From Pelobates cultripes (lineage: Eukaryota; Chordata; Amphibia; Anura; Pelobatidae): a stretch of 64,000 nt of DNA. The stretch spans positions 146,849,395 through 146,913,394 of the forward strand of contig OW240920.1 of the NCBI GenBank assembly GCA_933207985.1, read 5' to 3'. This document shows, piece after piece, positions 55,067 through 64,000 of the stretch. Under the pieces are notes generated by a model. The model ran no database searches and was not told the DNA's origin. It saw nothing but the letters and a program-made list of their open reading frames with translations. Numbering within the stretch: the first letter of the stretch is position 1; each line of letters starts with the position of its first letter. The position numbers and the translations under genes were made by a program.

Positions 55067-56086
55067 ATGGTAGAATTGTGTAAGCACATAGCTGCTTGCG
55101 AAAGGAAACTAGAGGAGAATGATCACCGCATGGATCAATTTGCCCAGGCCTTCAGTACGCTTCTTACTCGTACAGCGCATCTGCAACCTGCGGCTGCTCC
55201 TACTGTCTCACCATATGTACCTCCACCCATAGTACACAAGGCACCCACTATCTCTCTATCTCCTCCTCTGCATTTTGATGGTAATATTCAAGAATGCCGA
55301 GGATTCCTTAACCAAATAGAGTATCATTTTGAGGCCTCACTGGGATCTTTTCCCACAGACAGAGCTAAAATTGGTTACCTGATGAATCAATTAAAAGGTA
55401 AAGCTTTAGCTTGGGCCAGTCCGTTATGGGAGAGTAATAGGAATGTGGCACACAATTACCAGGAGTTTATTACGGAATTTAAACTTACGTTTTAACCATT
55501 AGGCAGAGAGGAAGACGCCTCCTCTGCCCTGATGCATATCATACAAGGGAACCGGTTTATCTCAGAGTATGCCATAGAATTTCGTACCCTAGCTTCCGAG
55601 GTAGACTGGAGTAACAGTGGGCTAATCTCTGCAGTTAAAAAGGGACTATCTGAAAATATGCTAGATGAGATTGCCGCCAAAGACTTACCCAAGGAACTTA
55701 ATGAGTTTATTACATTTGTTATCCAAATTGACAATAGACTAAGAACTATAGAAGCTACTAGAAATAAGACCAGACGTATGACTATGCCTTTAGCACCCCG
55801 TTTCTTCAAACCTGTTGTTCCTGACCTTCCTATACAGTCCGATCCTGAACCCATGCAGTTGGGGGTCACTAGACTGTCGAAGGCCGAGAGACAATATAGG
55901 AGAAAAGAAGGCCTATGTCTTTACTGCGGTAGGAAGGGACATATGAGAAACAATTGTCCCATTCGTCCGGAAAACTACCGCACCTTAAGGGGACAGGTCT
56001 TAGGTGTAATGGAAACGTCCTCTGAAAAGAATAAATATAGATTTCTCCTTGATATTACGATTATCCTTGACAAAAATTACTTTTAA
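55067..56086 (+). pseudogene. Ty3-like gag relic
   Basis: One plus-strand frame from the ATG at 55067 to 56086 with a single in-frame stop (TAA) at 55493-55495. The N-terminal third contains a short coiled coil; then PLHFDGNIQECRGFLNQIE and LKGKALAWASPLWE, the capsid-like retrotransposon gag domain found in Ty3/sushi elements and in domesticated RTL/PEG10 genes. A CCHC zinc knuckle CLYCGRKGHMRNNC lies near 55915-55955. It would package element RNA. The stop makes this copy a pseudogene. There is no sign of domestication, since protease sequence follows directly and is also broken. Confidence 0.88.
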
Positions 56087-56539
56087 TGCAAAGCACTGAT
56101 GGACTCAGGGGCTGCTGGAAATTTCATTGATGTCCAATTTGTTAAGGGTAATGTTATACCTGTCAAGGAGAGACTATCACCTCTAGCTGTAGAGGCTATT
56201 GATGGGAGACCACTCTCACAACCATAAATTGTTACAAAACCTTACCCATTAGTATGTCCATTGGAGCCTTGCATAAGGTAGATATAACGTTTCAGGTTAT
56301 TGCATCCCCTTCCTGTCCTATCATATTAGGCTTTCCTTGGCTTAGTAAGCATAACCCTTATATTGATTGGGCTAACGGGGAAATATTGGAATGGGGTAAG
56401 GATTGTGAGGGAAGGTGTATAGTACATATCACCAAGAGAGTGGCTACTATTGAATTACCCACTATTACTCCTCAAACTCCCGAAGTTCCCATACAATACC
56501 AGGATATTAAGGAAGTATTTAGCAAGACTCAGTCTAATG
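56087..56539 (+). pseudogene. Ty3-like protease region, truncated
   Basis: Follows the gag relic in another frame. The aspartic-protease active site appears as [10 protein letters not shown] near 56102, then a stop at 56226. After a further frame change comes PIILGFPWLSKHNP near 56309-56350, the conserved block at the protease C-terminus of Ty3-type elements. The sequence ends before any reverse transcriptase. At 56540 it meets CAGTGGTTCCCAACCC, a hAT-like terminus, and then the minisatellite. Confidence 0.8.
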
Positions 56540-56578
56540 CAGTGGTTCCCAACCCAGTCCTTGTGGAACCCCTACCGG
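56540..56578. mobile_element. Terminal fragment of a hAT-like element
   Basis: CAGTGGTTCCCAACCCAGTC resembles the CAGTGGTTCTCAA termini of hAT elements (family knowledge). Only about 39 bp remain. Confidence 0.4.
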
Positions 56579-56650
56579 GGCCATGGTGGGGGATGATGAT
56601 GTACAAGGTAGGAGAATGATAGCGGGGCCATGGTGGTGGGTGATAAAGAC
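56579..56650. repeat. CCATGGTGGGGG minisatellite, right part
   Basis: Two further units with GATGTACAAGGTAGGAGAAT, showing that the Ty3-like fragment lies inside the same array. Confidence 0.9.
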
Positions 56651-57872
56651 AGGGGTGATGACAAACAAACACCAAGGATGAAAACTTTGCAACTGTTTAT
56701 TATCTCAATGTACATGCCTCCAGCTGAAGCCACTTCCACTGTGCCTGAAAAGTGATACCATTTCCTATCTGGCTACATGCAAAGTAAATAGAGGGAGGAT
56801 AAGCGCTCAGCTACCCTTTAGACAACACAAGACACAAATAAAAATATCAGGATGTGCCTAATGTCAGTGGGAAAAAAAAGTCCAGAATTTTCTCCTTTGG
56901 CCACGTGGTTTGTTTCTTACGGTACTTGGATGTTTCAGAGGTACACGTGAAAAGACTCCACCAATCTACAGTCTTCTCTCTATGTCTTTTAAAATGTTAT
57001 TGTGTTTATGTGCTACTATAAATACAAAAATCAGACCACCCAACAATCCTGGATTCAGCAGGACTATTCCAAATTTTAGACACTCAACAACATTTCCTGA
57101 TAGACACAGAGCGGTTATACAAATAATGTTTACAGGTTTCCCCCATCAGGAGCTGAAGTGTGCGTCTAGCAGGTTTATATGGTTTTACCAGTAAACTAAT
57201 GACTAGATCTGAATCTGCCAAGGGCATCGGCTGTATCTTGTACATCCTGTATAAAATTATACATAAAGTAACAAAAAACTCATTCATGTAGAAAAAAACC
57301 CAGGTGTTTCCATCACATTCCCTTTAAACAACCCCTACAATCTACAGATCTCACACAGGTCTCTTTTTTTAAACAAGATAGAAATCTGTTCAAAAGTCAC
57401 GCAAATGTTAGTTCCTTGTAGCAAGGAAGGGATTGTGCTGATTCTGTCAGTTTCTAAATGGGGAAGAAAGATGGCAGAATAGGCACTTGGAATTCTCGGG
57501 AAATGTGTATTGGGGCGATTCTGCTTTTCCCCCCAACTCTCTGGGATTGAAAGGGTTAACGATGAAAGTGACGGCTTTATGATATAAACATGAGTAGGGT
57601 AAGCCCTGCTGTCTGAGTGTCATTCATTTCAACACTTCTTATTTATCTTAATGTGATACACAGTGACTGGAACAAATACAGATATTTCTTTAGTGAAGAT
57701 CATTTGTTGTTTTGTAAGACAAATACCACTATTGTTGTGTGCAAAAGTCCCCCTTGTGCATGGATCTGGATGTTTGTACATAATGGGCAGTGGGCAAGCT
57801 AGCCAAAATAGCCACGAGTCTCAGGAGAATTTTAAACAGTAGATAGACCCCATAGAAAACATGCATCTTTAA
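56651..57872. other. Unassigned, low-repeat
   Basis: About 1.2 kb with no coding motif. On the minus strand AATAAA occurs near 56697, so it could be the 3' UTR of a minus-strand gene, but no coding exon is seen. Confidence 0.4.
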
Positions 57873-58386
57873 TTAAAGGTATTCTATAGTGCGAGGAAAA
57901 TAAACCGTTTTCCTGGCGCTATAGAATCCTACAGTGCCCCCCTCCCTCGTGCCCCCCCTATCGCACAGCTGAAGGGGTAAACCCCTTCAGTCACTTACCT
58001 GAATCCAGCGCTGATGACCCTCGGCGCTGTCAGGATCCACCCGCACTCCTCCCCTGCCGACTTTAGCCAGCGGGGGAGACCTAATGCGTATTCGCTGCAA
58101 TGGCTGCGTTCACATTAGTATTCACCCAAAGTAAAGCATTATTCAATGCATAGCGTGAGGACGTCCAACATCAGATAACGGACCGGACCAAAGATCCATT
58201 TGGATTCCGGAAGTCCCTCTAGTGGCTGCTAGACAGCCACTACAGGAGGAGTTAACCATCAGAGGTAATTATTGCAATTCTCAGAAACTGCAATTATTAC
58301 CACTGTATGGTTAAGGGACATGGGACATTGCACCCAGACCATCTCAATGAGCTGAAATGCTCTGGGAGCCTACAGTGTCCCTTTAA
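57873..58386. mobile_element. TTAA MITE (514 bp)
   Basis: Starts TTAAAGGTATTCTATAG and ends CAGTGTCCCTTTAA. Internal hairpins include CTATAGTGCGAGGAAAA with TTTTCCTGGCGCTATAG (57887-57926), AAGGGGT/ACCCCTT (57972-57987) and GCAATTNTCAGAAACTGCAATT-like arms near 58274-58297. It is the same type as the element at 23884, in the opposite orientation. Confidence 0.8.
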
Positions 58387-58542
58387 ACACAGTAAAAGAG
58401 TATATTTAAAAGATTTTTTTTTTAAACTACCACAAGAGGACATAGTCACAGGCTTGATAAGGATCCTGAGGCTGGGGTACAACGTTGCCGGTTCAACACA
58501 GATGGAATTAATCTCTTTGCCATTTACATTGCTTATTGCTTT

Positions 58543-58945
58543 TTATACCGTTAGTGCCTGAGTGACTGTTAGTGTCGGTCTGATTGTTAGTGTCTGAGTC
58601 ACTGTTAGTGTTTGAGTGACTGTTAGTGTCAGTCTGACTTTTAGTGCCTGAGTGACTGTTAGTGTTTGAGTGACTGTTAGTGTCAGTCTGACTTTTAGTG
58701 CCTGAGTGACTGTTAGTGTTTTAGTGACTGTTAGTGTCGGTCTGATTGTTAGTGTCTGAGTCACTGTTAGTGTCTGAGTCACTGTTAGTGTTTGAGTGAC
58801 TGTTAGTGTCAGTCTGACTGTTAGTGCTTGAGTGACTGTCAGTGTTTGAGTGACTGTTAGTGCTTGAATGACTGTTCGTGTCAGTCTGATTGTTAGTGTC
58901 TGAGTGACTGTCAGTGTTTCACTGACTGTTCATGTCTGAATGACA
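58543..58945. repeat. GTGACTGTTAGTGTCTGA minisatellite
   Basis: About 20 units of 18-20 bp, with a 36-bp higher-order alternation (AGTGTCAGTCTGAC / AGTGTTTGAGTGAC). Confidence 0.94.
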
Positions 58946-60261
58946 GCGAGGGAGGTGTTTCTGTCCCCAGTTATAAAAGGTACTGATTGCTATTAAACAA
59001 TTATGACTCCAAACACAGAAAGTTGCAGTGCGCGATGTGTGGGTGTTCCCTTAAATTGAGTGTTTTACATATCGGGTTTTTAAAATTACATTACGGCTTT
59101 TTTAGTTAATCCCGGAAACGCAGACTATTAAATAAATGCTTGGAGGTGTTAATGTGTTCATAGGAAAATAATGGCAGTTAAAAATAGACCTCAATGTAGA
59201 ATGGCTGATGTATAAATGAAAACACAAAAAAAACCTACAAAACACATGTACGTCATCTACTGCCCTGAGCCCTCGAGAACTTGCCCTACACCCTCTCATC
59301 GAGCTCACTCATTAAACGGGGACGTAGGGACCAATGACAAAGGAATGGCAAGTTTTAGGCCAAGATTTTAACCAAATTAGCTGAGTTAGAAAACAGCGCT
59401 GTGCTCGGCAATGATTCCAGTTTGTCTTCCTGACCTAAAATGATCAATTCTGTCACCAGCTCCCCTCGATTTATATTTATTGAATAACCTTTTCAGGGCT
59501 GCAGAAAGAGATAACAGCCCAGTGTAGTGATATGTTAATACTTTATCTCACTATCTTTGTTCTTTATTGCTGCAACTGGACTCCAAGTGGAAGTCTACTT
59601 ACAGCAACGAGAAAGGAAAAGGAGCTGAGATTTTAAACTCATACATTATGGAGCAAGAAGCGTATCTGTCTCCTCTATGCTGCTGTCTGCCTCTAATACC
59701 TTGTGCTAGAGTTTCATTGATATATTTTCATGAATGAAACTACTGCTGAGGGCTTAGCTATATATCCCATTAACCCGGCTGGGGGAAGGCTTTATTGCCA
59801 CGTGTATATAATAAAGATGTGATATTAGTTATTACTTCAGAGCGTTAGGCCTTGAGACCTGTTTTCTTTCAAAAAAACAATACATTTGGACTTTGGTGAA
59901 TCGGCTCAGTTGAGACATAGAATATCCCACCATGCATCATCTTCCTGATTCCTGATTGGCTGCTCATTTTGTATTTTTTGTTGAAAATGACGAGGAGAGG
60001 ACTCAGATGGCTGGTTTCAAGGGCTCTGCTTCCTTAAGCTGTGGGATTGGTATGGGCTAGGGTTTGTGTTGGTTGTGGCATTCTTTATTCATTTTACATT
60101 CTACACTGATGGAAGGAGATCGATGTAAAATATGAGCAATAAGGACAGGTTGGCCCATCACTTTATTTTACCCTTTAATGAGCCAAATAAACATCCTATT
60201 TAGTAAAGACAGACCCTGTATTGGGCCCAAATCCCTCTGTCCCACTTTTCTAGGAGATCCA
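58946..60261. other. Unassigned, low-repeat
   Basis: About 1.3 kb of AT-rich DNA with no supported gene or element. Confidence 0.4.
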
Positions 60262-60908
60262 TATTGTTGGTGTGTTTGAGTGTATAACAGAGCTCCACAG
60301 CAATAATACTCCCAGTAATGTGTCTGAGTGTATAACAGAGCTCCACAGCAATAATACTCCCAGTAATGTGTCTGAGTGTATAACAGAGCTCCACAGCAAT
60401 AATACTCCCAGTAATGTGTCTGAGTGTATAACAGAGCTCCACAGCAATAATACTCCCAGTAATGTGTCTGACTGTGTAACAGAGCTCCACAGCAATAATA
60501 CTCCCAGTAATGTGTCTGTGTATAACTGAGCTCCACAGCAATAATACTCCCAGTAATGTGTCTGAGTGTATAACAGAGCTCCACAGCAATAATACTCCCA
60601 GTAATGTGTCTGAGTGTATAACAGAGCTCCACAGCAATAATACTCCCAGTAATGTGTCTGAGTGTATCACAGAGCTCCACAGCAATAATACTCCCAATAA
60701 TGTGTCTGAGTGTATAACAGAGCTCCACAGCAATAACACTCCCAGTAATGTGTCTGAGTGTATAACAGAGCTCCACAGCAATAACACTCCCAGTAATGTG
60801 TCTGAGTTTATAAGAACTCCACAGCAATAACACTCCCAGAAACGTTTTGAAACAGAGCTCCACAGCAATAGTACTCCCTGTAATGTGTTAAAACAGAGCT
60901 CCACAGCA
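60262..60908 (-). repeat. 48-bp minisatellite, inverted locus 3 of the dispersed family
   Basis: About 13 units of 48 bp with TAACAGAGCTCCACAGCAAT and ACTCCCAGTAATGTG, the reverse complement of the unit at 31436 and 45810 but lacking about 7 bp. Since 48 is a multiple of three, minus-strand readings reach 231-241 codons; these are not genes. Confidence 0.95.
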
Positions 60909-61815
60909 ATTATTATTATTGCCATTTATATAGCGCCAACAGATTCTGTAGCGCTTTACCATATTATTAGAGGGGGGATTTAACTATAAATAGGACAATT
61001 ACAAGAAAACTTACAGGAACGATAGGTTGCAGAGGGCCCTGCTCAAACGAGCTTACAGTCTATAGGAGGTGGGTTATAAAACACATTATGACAGGAAATA
61101 GCAATCAAATAAGGTTGGAGTGAAGCAGAGCTGGAGGAGAGAGTGGAGTGCTGCCCTTTAGGAGAGAGCAAAAGACAGGTATGTAAGGTAGAGGTTACTC
61201 TGGGAGGCCATAAGCTTTCCTAAAGAGATGAGTTTTAAGGCCCTTCTTAAACAATTGAAGACTAGGGGAGAGTCTGATGGCGGTAGGCAGGCTATTCCAT
61301 AGGAAGGGAGCCGCCCACGAGAGGTCCTGCAAGCGCGAGTTGGCGGTACGGGTGCGAGTAGCAGACAGGAGAAGGTCACGGGCAGAGCGGAGAGACCGAG
61401 AAGAGGCATACCTATGGATCTGTGAAGAGATATAAGAGGGGCTAGACTTAGTCAGTGCTTTATAGGTATGGGTTAGCACTTTGAATTGACTCCTGTAGGA
61501 TACAGGAAGCCAATGTGAGGAGTGACAGAGGGGTGAGGTGTGAAAGGACCGACTAGAGAGGAAAATCAGTCTGGCGGCAGCATTCATTACAGACTGCAGA
61601 GGGGCAATACGGCTTTTGGGAAGACCAATCAGGAGAGGGTTACAATAATCCATGCGGGAAATTACTAGAGCATGGTCAAGCTCCTTGCTAGCATCTTATG
61701 TAAGAAAGGGGCGGATGCAGGTAATGTTTTTAAGGTGGAATCTACAGGATTTGGCAACAGACTGGATGTGAGGCTAAAAAGTGAGGCCAGAGTCAAGTAT
61801 GACGCCAAGACAGCT
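60909..61815 (-). mobile_element. 5'-truncated L2-like LINE
   Basis: The 3' tail with (AAT)n lies at 60909, followed leftward to rightward by the 3' UTR and the C-terminal coding region on the minus strand. It is the longest of three copies of this family here (others at 3392 and 11021). It is cut near 61816 by a MITE fragment. Confidence 0.82.
61195..61815 (-). pseudogene. L2-like LINE ORF2 C-terminus
   Basis: The minus-strand frame 61653-61195 starts at MDYCNPLLIGLP, the counterpart of the (L/M)DYCNSLLxGLP block common to L2/CR1-group LINE proteins, and continues with LQSVMNAAARLIF, HWLPVSYRSQFKVLTH and FLWNSLPTAIR. Upstream, to 61815, the reading shows SCRFHLKNITCIRP with a frame change. 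The catalytic domain is missing. Confidence 0.82.
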
Positions 61816-62217
61816 GAGAGAAACTGCTGTGTTTACATTTAGGGTTAATCCAACCTCTAGTGGCTGTCTTCCTGACAGCCGCTAGAGGCGCTTCTGCGAC
61901 GCTGGATGGGAAAATCGCATTCAGCATGCAGAACGTCCATAGGAAAGCATTGAGAAATGCTTTCCTATGGACTGTTTAAATGCGCGTGCGGCTCTTGCCG
62001 TGCATGCGCATTCCGCTCCACTCGGGAGCTGACTTCCACGGGGGAGGAGAGGTCACCAGCGCTGAGGGAGCCCGGCACTGGATAAAGCCAAGTGGCTGAA
62101 GGGGTTTTAACCCCTTCAGCCCAGCGGGAGGGGGACAACGGGGGTGGGGGGGACCTAAGGGTTATATAGTGTCAGGAAAACGAGTTTGTTTTCCTGACAA
62201 TATAGTGATCCGTTAAG
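61816..62217. mobile_element. TTAA MITE fragment, left end missing
   Basis: Contains the hairpins of the 23884 element: CCTCTAGTGGCTGTC/GACAGCCGCTAGAGG, AGGAAAGCATT/AATGCTTTCCT, AAGGGGTTTTAACCCCTT, and AGTGTCAGGAAAA with TTTTCCTGACAAT. It ends ATAGTGATCCGTTAA near 62217. Confidence 0.75.
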
Positions 62218-62339
62218 GGGTTAAACACAAAACCGGGACAAAGGTCTATAGGTGGAGCAGTAACCATGGGAACCAGTAGTTTCTGTTAACTGCTCCTCTA
62301 TTGGCACTTTACCCAGGATCATTTAGCCTATTCACTAAC
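62218..62339. other. Short unassigned spacer
   Basis: Nothing recognised; ends with CTAAC, the expected target copy for the next element. Confidence 0.4.
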
Positions 62340-64000
62340 TGTAACGGATCGCCTGGCACCCCGACTGGGTACCTCCGTTAAAGGATGCTCCTAGCGCTTC
62401 CTGAGGACTCCAAGCACTGCAGCAGACACCACAACCACCGAACCGGAGAAGCATATGAATCCTCTCAAGCATATGAATGCTGTAGACAGTTGAATAGGAA
62501 CCATACAAATAGGTTTACTCTCCTAGCAGTCAAACTGGAACAGCATACAATAAATCCTTCCCCCAATAATGAGACGACACTTCACTTTGAGGGTTAAAAC
62601 AGGAACTTCCTGTACTGTCACATACAGTCTCTTTTATTCCCAATCCACAAACATAGTACAGCCCACAGGGCGTTACAAAACAACCAATCACATCACAGTT
62701 ACATCCCACATATTCCCTCCCCTTATCCTGAGAGGAAACTCAATTATACATACAGTTAAAACATACTTTCTACCCAACTTTCATAACTCCAAAACCATAC
62801 ATCACATTCACATAAAATTACATATTCACAATCAATCCATTCAGGGGAACAACATATTCAAAAATGGCACAAATCAGACAAGGGGTTCAAAAGTTAGTAA
62901 AAAGTCCTTTGTGACTAAATGAAGCATGGCTTTCTGGCCCAAACCAGTTTCAGAGTCTTCTATCCTGGAGATAAGTAATTCAATTATCTCCCAGGACAGA
63001 CACAAGACTCCATTAAGCACATGGTTGCAAAAGACACAAAACACTTTAAAATACATAAAGTCACATTTTACACATAACACACAGACATTTCACATATCCC
63101 CAGATAGCTCAGGTCTGAGCGCACATTATTAAGTGAATGGCGCTCGGACCACACAAATACAGTTTAATCGCCATGGAGCCAAAGTCTTTACAGTCAGTTT
63201 CATACGAATGGGCTCCATGGGATTCCTATCTGGGGTATAACACATTCACATAAAGTCTGGTCCATAGTCCAAAGGCAAGAGGCGGGCAAGCAGCCCCCTC
63301 CAAGGACACGTGGCGAGGCCGGTTTCGCCACATTTCTCCCCTTTACCATCCAAACTAACAGGGTATCTGACCTCCTGCCGGTCAGTGCCCTGGTTAGTCC
63401 AGCAACCCACCCACGAAGCACAAACAGCAATACAGCCCACCCACAATAACTGGTTACTACACCTGGATAAAATAGCAACTTGTCCATGTCCAGGTGCCTC
63501 ACCACAGCTGTGCGGGGGGCTGGTAGACTGCCTTGGTGGGTTGCTGAGTGGGCAGAGACCAGCGGTACTCTGCCCGGGTGCCAGCGCTACCACTGAAGTA
63601 GCCTGGTTGGAGCCTGGTTGGGGGAGGGGGAGACCGACTGTCTCCCCTCTGGATACACTGCTCTGTGGCTGGGGGACAGGACCGACCGTCCCTACCCCTG
63701 GTGCTGCAAGTGCAGAGACTACGGTCCCATCTGCATAGTTGTGGGGCTTAACATCTCCCCTTGGTGGGTTAGGCTGCCGCTGGAGAGAGGGTGTAACAAG
63801 CTCCTCTCTCTGAACTGTAGACTGCCGCTGGGGAGAGGGGGTAACCTGCTCCTCTCCCTGACACTCTCTTTGCTGGTGGAGAGGGGGACCAACTGTCTCC
63901 CCTTTCAATATTTTGTCCTGCGGCTGGGGTGCGAGACAGATGGTCTCTGCTTCCTGGGGTACACACTGCCGCTGGGGAGGAAGGACGGCACCTTCATCTC
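62340..64000 (-). mobile_element. LTR element of the same family, cut by the window edge
   Basis: On the minus strand the 3' LTR spans 63332-62340 (993 bp, TGTGGCGAAA...CCGTTACA), preceded by a purine tract and an open coding interior that runs off the window. It proves that a second coding copy exists. Its LTR hairpin is GGTCTGAGCGC (63112-63122) with GCGCTCGGACC (63140-63150). Confidence 0.9.
63246..64000 (-). CDS. ORF-B homologue, partial
   Basis: The minus-strand frame is open from the window edge to 63246, at least 250 codons, passing through the purine tract and 87 nt into the LTR. It is rich in Pro, Gln and Gly. Repeating blocks such as PQRQCVPQEAETI and GETVGLPLPQPG parallel PQRQC and GEETTGLP in the complete element. 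The C-terminal block WVGCWTNQGTDRQEVRYPVSL matches WVGCPTNLGTDRQKVRYLFSL there. Between the two copies the middle is too diverged to align by eye, while this C-terminal block is kept. Function unknown. Confidence 0.6.
   Translation of the reverse strand, partial: DEGAVLPPQRQCVPQEAETICLAPQPQDKILKGETVGPPLHQQRECQGEEQVTPSPQRQSTVQREELVTPSLQRQPNPPRGDVKPHNYADGTVVSALAAPGVGTVGPVPQPQSSVSRGETVGLPLPQPGSNQATSVVALAPGQSTAGLCPLSNPPRQSTSPPHSCGEAPGHGQVAILSRCSNQLLWVGCIAVCASWVGCWTNQGTDRQEVRYPVSLDGKGEKCGETGLATCPWRGLLARLLPLDYGPDFM

Noticed and set aside
55067..56086. Domesticated gag gene of the RTL/PEG10 kind
   Set aside because: An in-frame stop interrupts the capsid region and the broken protease follows, so there is no sign of preserved host function.
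60168..60925. Minus-strand open frames of 231 and 241 codons
   Set aside because: Two frames of the same 48-bp minisatellite are open at once, and the plus strand is too.

Overview
The window reads as vertebrate nuclear DNA, most likely from a frog with a large, repeat-rich genome (inference). One intact vertebrate protein gene is visible, a torsin-4A homologue (tor4a) on the minus strand at 44194-45468. Almost everything else is transposon or tandem-repeat DNA: CR1-, L2-, RTE- and L1/Tx1-like LINE relics, short DNA elements with TTAAAGG ends on TTAA targets (the style described as T2/Kolobok MITEs in Xenopus), a Ty3-like gag-protease fragment and many minisatellites. No bacterial-style operon, CRISPR array or RNA gene is supported.

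The most notable content is one LTR-retrotransposon family that occupies nine insertion sites and about 13 kb, roughly a fifth of the window. One copy is complete (3724-7932, LTRs 3724-4720 and 6921-7932). Six are solo LTRs (9457, 12767, 14615, 15597, 37838 and 40619). One is an internally deleted copy (52938-54114) and one runs off the right edge (62340-64000). Two small LTR pieces sit in a minisatellite at 27.1 and 27.9 kb. All eight copies with both ends visible carry a perfect 5-bp target duplication. The primer-binding site matches the 3' end of a leucine tRNA. The 2.2-kb interior has no recognisable protease, reverse transcriptase or integrase. Instead it carries two overlapping reading frames: a 109-codon Trp-rich helical protein and a 575-codon Pro/Gln-rich protein built from about 90-residue repeats. 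The LTRs also share two stem-loops whose pairing persists while the sequence changes.

Layout. 0-3.7 kb: a foldback element, a CR1 relic, a TG-rich array and an L2-like tail. 3.7-10.4 kb: the complete LTR element inside an L1/Tx1 ORF2 relic, then a solo LTR. 11.5-14.4 kb: a 37-bp minisatellite split by a solo LTR. 14.4-18.6 kb: an RTE-like LINE relic cut by two solo LTRs, then an assembly gap (18643-19028). 19-22.6 kb: consecutive 26-, 72- and 40-bp arrays. 22.6-26.9 kb: MITEs and an L1-like ORF1 relic. 27-28.8 kb: a 41-bp array containing an 827-bp duplication. 29-36.7 kb: further arrays (29-, 55- and 27-bp). 36.7-44 kb: mostly unassigned DNA with two solo LTRs. 44.2-45.5 kb: tor4a. 45.8-60.9 kb: arrays, MITEs, the deleted LTR copy and the Ty3-like fragment. 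60.9-64 kb: an L2-like LINE, a MITE fragment and the ninth LTR copy.

Apart from tor4a, no host genes are seen to work together. The functional logic visible here is that of mobile elements nesting into one another and into minisatellites. Family names rest on reading motifs by eye; no database search was possible.
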